Source: an uncultured Eubacteriales bacterium (lineage in GTDB: Bacteria > Bacillota > Clostridia > Christensenellales > CAG-138). Taken from it: DNA of 64,000 nt. Below the pieces are notes generated by a model that did not search any database, was not told the DNA's origin, and saw only the letters and a program-made list of their open reading frames with translations. Made by a program: the position numbers and the translations under genes. Shown here piece after piece: positions 1-6,798 of this stretch. Within the stretch, counting starts at the first letter, position 1. Each line of letters starts with the position of its first letter. Location of the stretch: contig CADCJW010000005.1 of NCBI GenBank assembly GCA_902801845.1, positions 62,001-126,000 on the forward strand, given 5' to 3'.

Positions 1-636
1 TGGATCCGTTTGTTTCGGTACGGATGTTTTTTCTGTTTTCGGAACAACCGTAGGTGTCGGAGCCGTTGTTGGCTTGACGGCCTTAAGGCTGCGATCTTGG
101 GGTGTTGCTTTCGGGGCCTTTGTGGTTTCTGTAATTACTGATATAATTCTGCTCAATGCTCTTGATGGTTCACTGTCGATGAATGGATTTTGCGGTAAAG
201 CACAAACCAAGGCTACACCAACAGCAGCAGTCAACAGCAATTTGAGCCCGCCTTTCAGTTTGTCGCATTTCCAAATAGCGATAACTGCCATGATCGGAAA
301 AAGGAAAACCCAAAGCAAGATCCTCCATACAGTAACCTTTTTCTTGGGCTTCTCCTCCCGATAAACATGGGTAACTGTCACGTTCTGCGTGGGAGCATTA
401 TTTTTACTTGCAGGAGAATATCCACAACGGGGACAAGCAAGTGTGAAAAAAATATTGCCGCATGTGGGACAGACATGTGGTTTAGTTCCTGCTTTGACGC
501 CACAATTAGGACAAAATGAACCTTCATGAACAGTACCGCAATTGGAGCATTTGTTCTGGAATTCACTTGCTCCACACCCACGGCACTTTTTTGCTTCATC
601 CCCGTTTTCTAAACCACAATATTTACAAATCTTCAT
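1..636 (-). CDS. zinc-ribbon membrane protein, C-terminus cut by window edge
   Basis: Reading the minus strand from an ATG at 634-636 gives 212 codons open through the left edge. The first 75 residues carry six CxxC pairs (starting CKYCG, CRGCG, CSNCG, CPNCG, CPTCG, CPRCG), so several stacked zinc ribbons. A basic stretch and two hydrophobic segments (roughly residues 100-118 and 126-140) follow, then a Thr/Pro/Lys-rich tail. It is probably a membrane protein with cytoplasmic zinc ribbons; the function is unknown. A GAGGAG sequence lies 11 bases upstream of the ATG. Base composition is clearly more AT-rich than most of the window, which suggests recent acquisition. The ending is not visible. 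Confidence 0.75.
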   Translation of the reverse strand, partial: MKICKYCGLENGDEAKKCRGCGASEFQNKCSNCGTVHEGSFCPNCGVKAGTKPHVCPTCGNIFFTLACPRCGYSPASKNNAPTQNVTVTHVYREEKPKKKVTVWRILLWVFLFPIMAVIAIWKCDKLKGGLKLLLTAAVGVALVCALPQNPFIDSEPSRALSRIISVITETTKAPKATPQDRSLKAVKPTTAPTPTVVPKTEKTSVPKQTDP

Positions 637-682
637 TATTCCCTTTGCTCCTCAGGAAAAACTATATGAATATAGTCTTAAA

Positions 683-704
683 TATACTACATAATATTAG
701 TATA
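683..704. promoter_or_regulatory. candidate operator between divergent genes
   Basis: A perfect inverted repeat, TATACTA at 683-689 and TAGTATA at 698-704 with an 8-base spacer, sits in the AT-rich gap between the minus-strand zinc-ribbon gene and the plus-strand ribbon-helix-helix gene. Small regulators of that type commonly bind such repeats next to their own gene. Binding is inferred. Confidence 0.35.
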
Positions 705-754
705 GGAATATCGACCTTGTCAAGATACAATGTCCATATTGAGGTAGATGTCAA

Positions 755-949
755 ATGTCAGATGAAATCAAAATCACAAAAAAAGTTCAACGCAAGGGCG
801 ACGACGGTTATAAGATCGTTTCCGTCCGCATGAAAGATGAACTGATTACACGACTGGATGAGTTATCAATAAAGACCAATCGCTCGCGTAATGAATTGAT
901 CAATTTGCTGCTAAACGGAGCCATCGGTATTGTCAAAATTGAAGAATGA
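755..949 (+). CDS. ribbon-helix-helix (CopG/Arc-like) DNA-binding protein
   Basis: This 64-residue protein has the ribbon-helix-helix pattern. A short beta strand (YKIVSVRMKDEL) is followed by helix 1 (ITRLDELSIKTN), a turn containing RSRNELI, and helix 2. Proteins of this size usually dimerise, insert the paired strands into the DNA major groove, and act as autorepressors or plasmid/antitoxin-type regulators. No toxin gene is adjacent: the next gene downstream is on the other strand. GAGGT at 741-745 is a plausible ribosome binding site. The gene ends just before a bidirectional terminator. The nearby inverted repeat at 683-704 is the obvious candidate target. Confidence 0.7.
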   Translation: MSDEIKITKKVQRKGDDGYKIVSVRMKDELITRLDELSIKTNRSRNELINLLLNGAIGIVKIEE

Positions 950-954
950 TCACG

Positions 955-985
955 AAAGAGCTTCCCGACCAAGGGAGGCTCTTTT
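955..985. terminator. bidirectional intrinsic terminator
   Basis: AAAGAGCTTCCC (955-966) pairs with GGGAGGCTCTTT (973-984), leaving a 6-base loop. A-runs and T-runs at the two ends let it serve both the ribbon-helix-helix gene and the converging SLOG gene, whose stop codon overlaps its edge. Confidence 0.75.
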
Positions 986-1443
986 CATTTCTCATCCTTT
1001 TCTTGCAAGGCAATGATGCGGATCAAACCCTTCCTCTCTTGCCGCCGAGCATGCTCTAAAACTTTCCAGGCATTGCCGGTCTCGTGGGGCGCATAGGCCA
1101 CCAGGAAGTCGCAGATGTCCACCATGGCCCGATTAGCGCGCAGGATGGCAAACCGTCGGGGCACCGATTCCAGGCCCTCCGGGAACACGCTCCCCGTGAA
1201 CCCTTCTGATAGCTCCTCCCCTATCGGTGGCAGGTAAGCCAACACCAGGTACAGACGGATTTGAGGATATGTCTCCATAAGTTTCCGCACCGACGCCCCT
1301 GCCATCCTGTCAAAGTTTCCTCGATGGCCCACATAGAAATCCGTCACACCTTCACGGAGGATCAGATTTTCCACGGCCGCCTGTATGCGCGCGAGCAGCT
1401 CATTTCCTGCATCCCGATGGCCGACGAAAAAACAGGATGGCAT
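985..1443 (-). CDS. SLOG-fold (YpsA/DUF1273-like) nucleotide-binding protein
   Basis: The start is set at the ATG at 1441-1443 because a perfect GGAGG (1451-1455) lies 7 bases upstream; the longer reading frame would bury that site. The product begins MPSCFFVGHRDA and has a second VGHRG motif, an ANRAMVD segment and a GNAWKVLEHA segment. This is the layout of SLOG/YpsA-like Rossmann proteins, which bind nucleotides or nucleotide-derived ligands. At about 152 residues it is a stand-alone domain. It is divergent from an Xre regulator, and repeats in the shared promoter region suggest joint control. SLOG proteins are known from nucleotide-signal and phage-conflict settings, but no effector gene is visible here. 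The specific role is unknown. Confidence 0.6.
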   Translation of the reverse strand: MPSCFFVGHRDAGNELLARIQAAVENLILREGVTDFYVGHRGNFDRMAGASVRKLMETYPQIRLYLVLAYLPPIGEELSEGFTGSVFPEGLESVPRRFAILRANRAMVDICDFLVAYAPHETGNAWKVLEHARRQERKGLIRIIALQEKDEK

Positions 1444-1471
1444 GTTTTTTCCTCCGTTTTTCGCCATTATT

Positions 1472-1557
1472 TGATATCCAAATAGATATCATTCAACCAT
1501 TGTAAGGCCAATATAAGGTACTGTCAATATATCCAAATGGCGATACTGGAGGATATA
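1472..1557. promoter_or_regulatory. divergent promoter region with repeated operator-like sites
   Basis: The 113-base gap between the SLOG and Xre genes holds a perfect palindrome TGATATC-N6-GATATCA (1472-1491) and a wider inverted repeat TATATCC-N16-GGATATA (1528-1557) that reaches the Xre start codon. The 10-mer ATATCCAAAT occurs in both (1474-1483 and 1529-1538). Two copies of one word between a regulator and its divergent neighbour is the classic layout of an autoregulated switch. Binding by the Xre protein is inferred. Confidence 0.5.
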
Positions 1558-1769
1558 TGGCGTACTACAAGCGAATTCGAGAATTACGAGAAGATCATGA
1601 CATGACTCAACGACAGGTGGCCGACTATCTGAACATGCCGCAGCCTCAGTATTTTCGCTATGAGCAGGGGTATCGGGACGTCCCTACGGATGTGCTGATC
1701 GCATTGGCGGACTTGTATAAGACTTCTACGGATTATATTCTGGGCAGGACTGATAAAGCTGACCAATAA
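1557..1769 (+). CDS. Xre-family helix-turn-helix regulator
   Basis: The 70-residue product is a single HTH_XRE domain. It opens with YKRIRELREDHDMTQRQVADYL, continues through the recognition helix region QPQYFRYEQGYRDVP, and ends in the usual ALADLYKTSTDYILGRTD. Such small Cro/CI-like proteins are autorepressors in phages, islands and toxin-antitoxin loci. GGAGG (1548-1552) lies only 4 bases before the ATG and overlaps a candidate operator, so repressor binding would also mask the start region. The likely partner is the divergent SLOG gene. Confidence 0.85.
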   Translation: MAYYKRIRELREDHDMTQRQVADYLNMPQPQYFRYEQGYRDVPTDVLIALADLYKTSTDYILGRTDKADQ

Positions 1770-1792
1770 AAGCAGGCGCTGTGTCTGCTTTT
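1768..1792 (+). terminator. intrinsic terminator of the Xre gene
   Basis: AAAAGCAG (768-775 within the 1000-block) pairs with CTGCTTTT, and the final T-run ends at 1792. It overlaps the Xre stop codon. Confidence 0.6.
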
Positions 1793-1975
1793 CCAATTTC
1801 TTCTTGAGCTTTTCTTTTTGCGCCGCTTTTTGACCAGGGGCAAATCATAGTCAACAGCTTCGCTATCGCTTGCTTTTTCCTTGCTTCGCCCGTGCTCCGC
1901 CTCGCTGCATCTGCCACTGGCAGCGCTCGGCTTCACACCCTTTCACCGAAAAAAAGCGGCAAAAGAAAAATCGAA

Positions 1976-2716
1976 TCATTTCCTCATCAATTCATATAGC
2001 ATGATCGAGCCAAAGACGGCGGCGTTGAGGGACTCGGCGCGGCCGGGCATGGGCAGGCGGTAGGCGTAGCAGAGGGCGGCGGCTTCGTCGGTGACGCCGT
2101 TGCCCTCGTTCCCCACCAGCAGGGCCATCTTATCTGTCTTGGGGGGCAAGGTCTCGCTGCCCTTCAGGTGCCCGCAAAGGCAGGTGTAGCCCTGCTCGTT
2201 CAGGGCGCGGAGGGCGGCGGGGATATCCGACACCCAGACGGGCAGATGATAGACCGAGCCCATGGAAGCCCGCAGGGTCTTGGGAGAGAAGGGATCGGCG
2301 CACTGGGGGGACAGGATCACCGCGCCCGCGCCCAAAGCGTCCGCCGTGCGGATGAGGGTGCCTACGTTCCCCGGGTCCTGCACGTTTTCCAGCAGGAGCA
2401 CCATGCCCGCAAAGGCATCCGGCATTTTGAGCGCCGGGGTCCTGGCCACGGCGCACAGGCTTTGGGGCGTGCCGGCCGTGGAGAGGGCGTCCATGACGCC
2501 GTCGGTCACCAGCACCGTCTCACAGGGGAAGCTCGCCTCCCCCGCGTACCCCTCCCGGACGAAGACGGTCTCCAGCTGGGTCCCGGAGGTCAGCGCCTCC
2601 CGGACCAGCTTGTCCCCCTCGATGAAATGACAGCCTGTCTCCTTCCGGTACTTGCTCTCCCGCAGAGACCGGGCCCGCTGGATCCTTGGATTGGTGCGGC
2701 TGGTGATACGATCCAT
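1976..2716 (-). CDS. TrmH/SpoU-family RNA 2'-O-methyltransferase
   Basis: This 246-residue SPOUT enzyme transfers a methyl group from S-adenosylmethionine to a ribose 2'-OH of rRNA or tRNA. Residues 1-95 form the substrate-binding domain typical of 23S rRNA Gm methyltransferases (NPRIQRARSL near the start, HFIEGDKLVREAL next). The catalytic SpoU motifs follow in order: motif 1 with NVQDPGNVGTLIRTADALG, motif 2 with LVGNEGNGV, and motif 3 with LPMPGRAESLNAAVFGSI, forming the knotted cofactor site. All key residues look intact. The exact RNA site cannot be read from sequence. It is transcribed away from rpmB with a terminator between them. Confidence 0.9.
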   Translation of the reverse strand: MDRITSRTNPRIQRARSLRESKYRKETGCHFIEGDKLVREALTSGTQLETVFVREGYAGEASFPCETVLVTDGVMDALSTAGTPQSLCAVARTPALKMPDAFAGMVLLLENVQDPGNVGTLIRTADALGAGAVILSPQCADPFSPKTLRASMGSVYHLPVWVSDIPAALRALNEQGYTCLCGHLKGSETLPPKTDKMALLVGNEGNGVTDEAAALCYAYRLPMPGRAESLNAAVFGSIMLYELMRK

Positions 2717-2737
2717 ACTCCTACCTCAAAACGTATT

Positions 2738-2760
2738 AAAAAAGCCACCGTCAAGGTGGC
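2738..2760 (-). terminator. intrinsic terminator downstream of rpmB
   Basis: On the minus strand GCCACC-TTGAC-GGTGGC (2760-2744) is followed by six T (2743-2738). It lies just after rpmB. Confidence 0.8.
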
Positions 2761-2776
2761 GTTTCATGTCAGGCGC

Positions 2777-2968
2777 TCAGACGCTGCGGACGATCTTGCC
2801 GGAACGGAGGCAACGCGTGCAAACGTTCATGATCTGAGTCTTGCCATCAACGATCACATGGACGCGCTGCACATTGGGAGCCCAGCTGCGCTTGCTCTTG
2901 CGATTGGAATGGCTGACATTATTTCCGGACATCTTGCCCTTATTGCAGACTTCACAGAACTTACCCAT
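2777..2968 (-). CDS. rpmB: 50S ribosomal protein L28
   Basis: The 63-residue basic protein has the L28 signature, including GNNVSHSNRKSKR near residue 15-27 and the C-terminal VNV/MNVCTRCLRSGKI segment. Two CxxC-type pairs (CEVC near the N-terminus and CTRC near residue 52) mark the zinc-binding form of L28. L28 is a component of the large ribosomal subunit. It stands as a single gene with its own terminator, which is common for rpmB in Clostridia. A strong AGGAGG precedes the start. Confidence 0.97.
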   Translation of the reverse strand: MGKFCEVCNKGKMSGNNVSHSNRKSKRSWAPNVQRVHVIVDGKTQIMNVCTRCLRSGKIVRSV

Positions 2969-3040
2969 TCAAGTCCACCTCCTTTGCAAAAATCGAACGG
3001 AGCTATATTACCATAGGCATTCCACAAATGCAAGCTTTTT

Positions 3041-3502
3041 TTAGACCAAATCGAAAAAATTGTTTTGCCGGAGGGCCTCGTAGAGGACGATGGCCACGGA
3101 GTTGCTCAGATTCAGGGAACGCTGCCCCTCGCCCATGGGGATGCGGATGGCATGATCCGCATTTTGGGCCAGCAAATCCTTGGGGAGGCCCGCCGTCTCC
3201 TTGCCGAAGACCAGGAAATCCCCGTCCCGGAAGGCCACGTCGGTGTACCGGTTTTGGGCATGGGTGGAGGCGTAGAAAAAGCGGGCGTCGGGATAGAGAT
3301 CCTGCAGCTCCCGGAGGCTGTCGAAGTAGCTGATGTTCAGGGTATGCCAGTAGTCCAGGCCCGCCCGCTTCAAATGCTTGTCGTCCACGGAAAAGCCCAG
3401 GGGGCGGATGAGATGGAGGGCGGACCCGGTCACCGAGCAGGTCCGGGCCACGTTGCCCGTGTTTTGGGGGATCTCCGGCTCCACCATGACGATATGGAAC
3501 AT
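3041..3502 (-). CDS. trmL: tRNA (cytidine(34)-2'-O)-methyltransferase TrmL
   Basis: A 153-residue minimal SPOUT methyltransferase that modifies the wobble ribose of tRNA-Leu isoacceptors using S-adenosylmethionine. It starts MFHIVMVEPEIPQNTGNVAR (motif 1), then has FGKETAGLP (motif 2) and IPMGEGQRSLNLSNSVAIVLYE (motif 3), matching TrmL at the expected length of about 155. It is the second SPOUT enzyme within 1.5 kb. The two are separated by rpmB and probably separately transcribed. Confidence 0.93.
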   Translation of the reverse strand: MFHIVMVEPEIPQNTGNVARTCSVTGSALHLIRPLGFSVDDKHLKRAGLDYWHTLNISYFDSLRELQDLYPDARFFYASTHAQNRYTDVAFRDGDFLVFGKETAGLPKDLLAQNADHAIRIPMGEGQRSLNLSNSVAIVLYEALRQNNFFDLV

Positions 3503-3566
3503 AGACGCATATCCTTTCTGCCGCTATCGGATACGTAAAATTTTAGCATATTTTTTGTGACAGCGG

Positions 3567-3595
3567 TTGAACAATCTGTGAATTGACGGTATAAT
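3567..3595 (+). promoter_or_regulatory. sigma-A promoter predicting a leaderless mRNA
   Basis: TTGAAC (3567-3572), a 17-base spacer and a consensus TATAAT (3590-3595). Transcription should begin about 7 bases later, at 3602, which is the A of the in-frame ATG of the VanW gene. No Shine-Dalgarno sequence precedes that ATG. Confidence 0.75.
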
Positions 3596-3601
3596 GTGCC
3601 C

Positions 3602-5410
3602 ATGTATACGCGAAAAGACGCCCATGAGCCGGCGTCGAGATCCACAACCCCAAAGCGTACCGCCCAGACCGGCTCCACCGGAGCCCGGTCCCGTTCCGTT
3701 GCCCCCGCCCCCCAGCCGGAGCTGACCGAAGAGGAGCGGGCCCGTCGGGCCGCCGCCGCACGCAAGCGGGCTGCCGCCCGCCGCAAGGCCAAGGAGCGGC
3801 AAAAGCAGCGGCGCATCTTCCTGGTGGCGGCAGGCATGTTCCTGTCCGCCGTGGTGGTGCTGGTGTGGGCTTTGGTGCTGATGATAAAGCGGAACACTCG
3901 GCCGCATCAGCAGGTCCTGGCCGATCCCACCGCCGCCAGCGTCCCCGCCACCAACTATATGCTCCCTGAACAGACCAGCTTCACGACCTCACGGCCCGTG
4001 AACACCGGCAGCGAGCCCGTTCCCCCCGCCTCCGGGAGCATCCCCCGGGGCGTGACCGTGAACGAGGTGCAGGTGGGCAACCTGTCCATGGAGGAGGCCC
4101 GGGCCGCCCTGAGCCAGGGTCTTGAGAAGGATCTCAACAGCGTGGCCATCACGCTGAAAAACAAGTATTTCAACGCCACCCTGACCCGGAGCGACATCGG
4201 GGCCTACTTTGACGTGGACGAAGCGTTGGCCATGGCCGCGTCCGTGAACGCCGATACCCCGATTCGGGTCCAGATGCGCTATGATCCCGACACGCTGATG
4301 ACGACCCTGGCCGCCCTCAACGACAAGGTCCCCGATCACGCCACCAACGCCACCATGTCCATCGACTACGAGAGCTATTCCGTAGGCAAGACCACCTACC
4401 AGAAGCCCAAGTTCGTCTATACCGAGGGCACCAACGGGATGCAGCTGGACGTCAACGCGGTCAAGAGCCAGATCGAGAACGCCCTGAGCGCCGGCACCTA
4501 CCAGCTTTCCTTCTCCCCCAGCGTGACCGTGTCCGAGCCGGCGGTGACCGTGGCCACCTTGAAGAAGGCCACCACCAAGCTGTCCTCCTTCTCCACCGTC
4601 TACTATTTCACCGGCTCCAGCTCCACCAAGCAGGAGGTCCTGGAGAACCGGCAGGGCCGGGACATCAATATCAGCAAGGGCGTGGGGCTCATGAACGTGA
4701 TCACCCTCAAGCCCGGGGAGAACTTCAGCTTCAACAAGAGGACCGGCGATCGGTCCGAGAAGAAGGGCTGGGCCATGGCCAACGCCATCTATAACTCCGG
4801 CTATCAGAAGGAGCCCGGTGGCGGCATCTGCCAGGTGAGCACCACCATGTACAACGCCCTGCTCTTGGCCGGCGTGGAGATCACCTACCATCGCCCCCAC
4901 ACCATCCCCTCGGACTATGTGGATCTGGGCTTCGACGCCACGGTGGACTCCGGCCACATCGATTTCAAGTTCAAGAACAACAAAAAGAACACCATCTACC
5001 TGTTCGTATACATTACCAAGAACAAGGACAGCGCCCGGAAGAAGGAGATCCATGTGGACGTGTACGGCATGGAGGAGCCCGGCATCACCTACAAGACCCG
5101 GTATGAGATCATCTCCGAGGACAAGGCCAACAATCCGGAGATCAAGTACGACAAGAAGCAGTACCCGGATTACCAGGTGAAGACCCGCAACGCCCACGAC
5201 GGCTACGTGGTGACTACCTACGTAGACAAGTACACCGACAAGAAGAATCCGCAGACCGTCTATACCTACACCGCCACCTACGACAAGATCGAAGAGCAAT
5301 GGGTCTATGGCAGCAAGCCCACGCCCACGCCGGGGCCTACCAAGACCCCCAAGCCCACCAAGACCCCCAAGACCACGCCCACGGCGGAATCCTTTGACCC
5401 GGTTGGATAA
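3602..5410 (+). CDS. VanW-domain membrane-anchored surface protein
   Basis: The 602-residue product has a basic, low-complexity cytoplasmic N-terminus (about 70 residues), one transmembrane segment (IFLVAAGMFLSAVVVLVWAL), and a long extracellular part. The extracellular part contains a peptidoglycan-binding-4-like domain (GNLSMEEARAAL onward), then the VanW domain (GRDINISKGVGLMNVITLKP, GGGICQVSTTMYNALLLAG, RPHTIPSDYV), and a proline/threonine tail of TPTPGPTKTPKPTK type that may span the wall. VanW proteins were named from glycopeptide-resistance clusters, but this one is isolated from van genes and a cell-wall role is only inferred. ATG 3602 is preferred over GTG 3596 because the upstream promoter would place the transcript 5' end at 3602. 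Confidence 0.85.
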   Translation: MYTRKDAHEPASRSTTPKRTAQTGSTGARSRSVAPAPQPELTEEERARRAAAARKRAAARRKAKERQKQRRIFLVAAGMFLSAVVVLVWALVLMIKRNTRPHQQVLADPTAASVPATNYMLPEQTSFTTSRPVNTGSEPVPPASGSIPRGVTVNEVQVGNLSMEEARAALSQGLEKDLNSVAITLKNKYFNATLTRSDIGAYFDVDEALAMAASVNADTPIRVQMRYDPDTLMTTLAALNDKVPDHATNATMSIDYESYSVGKTTYQKPKFVYTEGTNGMQLDVNAVKSQIENALSAGTYQLSFSPSVTVSEPAVTVATLKKATTKLSSFSTVYYFTGSSSTKQEVLENRQGRDINISKGVGLMNVITLKPGENFSFNKRTGDRSEKKGWAMANAIYNSGYQKEPGGGICQVSTTMYNALLLAGVEITYHRPHTIPSDYVDLGFDATVDSGHIDFKFKNNKKNTIYLFVYITKNKDSARKKEIHVDVYGMEEPGITYKTRYEIISEDKANNPEIKYDKKQYPDYQVKTRNAHDGYVVTTYVDKYTDKKNPQTVYTYTATYDKIEEQWVYGSKPTPTPGPTKTPKPTKTPKTTPTAESFDPVG

Positions 5411-5431
5411 GGTCAAAGAACAAAGATCGAA

Positions 5432-5455
5432 AAAGGACGCAACCATGCGTCCTTT
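5432..5455. terminator. bidirectional intrinsic terminator
   Basis: AAAGGACGCA (5432-5441) pairs with TGCGTCCTTT (5446-5455) around an ACCA loop. It serves the VanW gene and the converging small membrane protein. Confidence 0.8.
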
Positions 5456-5492
5456 CTTTATTGAAAGATGCCGAAAATCAGCCGCTTTTGAT

Positions 5493-5702
5493 CTATTTCT
5501 TTTCCGCGGCGCGCCTTCGTTCCTCGGCCCGCTTCCGCTTTTGCGCCTCATCATAGCGCAGGGACAGGACCCGGGCCAGCAGGAAACTGGCGGCGGCCAG
5601 CAGGATGGTGGGCGTCACGCCCAGCTCCCGGCCCGTCAGGGCCGTCACGATCTCCACCGCGGCAACCAGGCCGATGCAGCCGATCCAAATCAACGCTTTC
5701 AT
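5493..5702 (-). CDS. small membrane protein with charged tail
   Basis: The start is placed at the ATG at 5700-5702, where GAGGAGG lies 6 bases upstream; the longer frame would include that site. The 69-residue product starts MKALIWIGCIGLVAAVEIVT, has two hydrophobic segments (about residues 3-19 and 28-42), and ends in a strongly charged Arg/Lys/Glu helix (DEAQKRKRAEERRR). This suggests a hairpin membrane protein with a cytoplasmic helical tail. I do not recognise the family. It has its own extended -10 promoter. Confidence 0.65.
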   Translation of the reverse strand: MKALIWIGCIGLVAAVEIVTALTGRELGVTPTILLAAASFLLARVLSLRYDEAQKRKRAEERRRAAEKK

Positions 5703-5815
5703 TTCAATCCTCCTCACGCGGGCAATAGTTTCCTTTCTTGTGGTAGGTCACAACCCGTTATTTCGTTTTGTGAGTGAGGTCTTTGTTTTTGTTTCCCTCT
5801 CTCTTTTCTGAATAC

Positions 5816-5824
5816 ATTATAGCA
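5816..5824 (-). promoter_or_regulatory. extended -10 promoter of small membrane protein gene
   Basis: On the minus strand TGCTATAAT (5824-5816) is a perfect -10 with the TGn extension. No good -35 is present, as is typical for extended -10 promoters. Confidence 0.5.
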
Positions 5825-5898
5825 TGCGGTAGCAGCTAACCTCGTACTATATAGATGTGTAAAAGTATTGATTTTTCCCTAAATATCTGTAAAATTAG

Positions 5899-5939
5899 CC
5901 TTGCAAAATGGTACCATTCAAAAAGTACCATTTTCAAGG
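5899..5939. repeat. 15-bp-arm inverted repeat
   Basis: CCTTG plus AAAATGGTAC (5899-5914, one bulged C at 5904) pairs with GTACCATTTT plus CAAGG (5925-5939) around a 10-base loop. No T-run follows, so it is not an ordinary terminator. It could be a mobile-element remnant, a protein-binding site or an RNA structure. Confidence 0.6.
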
Positions 5940-6002
5940 GGAAAAGCCTCTTCTCAAAGAGGAAAAGTACCAAAAAAGTACAATCGAATATTGGAAAGTT
6001 GC

Positions 6003-6038
6003 AGAAAGAAAGAGGAACAGTCTCTCGACTGTCCCTCT
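6003..6038 (-). terminator. intrinsic terminator of reverse rubrerythrin gene
   Basis: On the minus strand AGAGGGACAGTC pairs with GACTGTTCCTCT around a GAGA loop (6038-6011), followed by TTCTTTCT. Confidence 0.75.
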
Positions 6039-6065
6039 CAAAAGTCCCTGTTTGCCTGGGTTTTC

Positions 6066-6611
6066 TTATTTCCCGAAGTAGCGCTTGAGGAGACCGGCGA
6101 AGGCCTTGCCGTGTCTGGCCTCATCGCGAGCCATTTCATGGACGGTGTCGTGGATGGCGTCGAGATTCAGCTCCTTGGCGCGCTTGGCCAGGGCGGTCTT
6201 GCCGGCGGTGGCGCCGTTCTCCGCCTCGACCCGCATCTTCAGATTCTTCTCGGTGGAGTCGGTGATGACCTCACCCAGCAGCTCCGCGAACTTGGCGGCG
6301 TGCTCCGCCTCCTCGAGGCCCGCCTTCACCCAGTATTCGCCGATCTCGGGATAGCCCTCCCGATAGGCGACCCGAGCCATGGCCAGGTACATGCCCACCT
6401 CGGTGCACTCGCCGGTGAAGTTCTTGCGGAGCCCGTCGATGATATCGTCCGGCGCACCCTGGGCCACGCCCACCACATGCTCGGCAGCCCAGGTCATCTC
6501 GCCGGCCTGCTCGATGAATTTGGAAGCGGGGGCCTTGCAAACGGGGCACTGCTCGGGGGCCTTGTCGCCTTCATACACATAGCCGCAGATGCTGCATACG
6601 AACTTTGCCAT
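6066..6611 (-). CDS. reverse rubrerythrin (NADH/rubredoxin-dependent peroxidase)
   Basis: The 181-residue protein has its rubredoxin domain first. [10 protein letters not shown] and CPVC (residues 5-23) bind one iron, followed by a ferritin-like four-helix domain with the carboxylate and histidine ligands of a di-iron site ([51 protein letters not shown]). This order, opposite to classical rubrerythrin, defines reverse rubrerythrins, which reduce hydrogen peroxide and oxygen in strict anaerobes. The start at 6609-6611 is chosen because AGGAGGG lies 7 bases upstream; the longer frame starts inside the leader. It is a single gene with its own terminator. Confidence 0.9.
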   Translation of the reverse strand: MAKFVCSICGYVYEGDKAPEQCPVCKAPASKFIEQAGEMTWAAEHVVGVAQGAPDDIIDGLRKNFTGECTEVGMYLAMARVAYREGYPEIGEYWVKAGLEEAEHAAKFAELLGEVITDSTEKNLKMRVEAENGATAGKTALAKRAKELNLDAIHDTVHEMARDEARHGKAFAGLLKRYFGK

Positions 6612-6735
6612 AAATGATCCCTCCTGAATGGTTTTTTCTCGGTGTTTACCCACTTTGAACGCGGGTACTCATCCTGTTCATTGTAAGTTCTCTCCCGCCC
6701 TTCTGTCAACACCCGACAGAAAGTTTTCATCTCTT

Positions 6736-6763
6736 TGCAATTCAGTCCGAACGTGATACAATA
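6736..6763 (+). promoter_or_regulatory. promoter of histidine phosphatase gene
   Basis: TTGCAA (6736-6741), a 16-base spacer, then TACAAT (6758-6763) with a TGA extension immediately upstream. The gene starts about 36 bases downstream. Confidence 0.6.
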
Positions 6764-6798
6764 CCTGTCCGGAAACGACATTTCGGGAGAGCGGAAGG

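Larger units (their letters stand above)
5703..6065. other. 363-base intergenic region
   Basis: I see no credible gene here. It contains, from left to right, the promoter of the small membrane protein, an AT-rich stretch with a strong inverted repeat (5899-5939), a second short hairpin (CCTCTTCTCAAAGAGG near 5947-5962), and the terminator of the reverse rubrerythrin gene. Plus-strand frames through it lack ribosome binding sites. Confidence 0.6.

Noticed and set aside
985..1769. Toxin-antitoxin pair
   Set aside because: The Xre and SLOG genes are divergent, not an overlapping operon, and no toxin fold is recognisable.
3602..5410. Vancomycin-resistance determinant
   Set aside because: VanW domains are widespread in surface proteins; no vanH, vanA or vanX genes or regulators are near.
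3989..5554. 521-residue minus-strand frame opposite the VanW gene
   Set aside because: Gly/Val-rich mirror of the VanW coding frame with no ribosome site; the terminator at 5432-5455 lies inside it.
5855..6088. 77-residue plus-strand frame in the AT-rich gap
   Set aside because: No ribosome site, spans a strong hairpin and the minus-strand terminator of the reverse rubrerythrin, and has no recognisable features.
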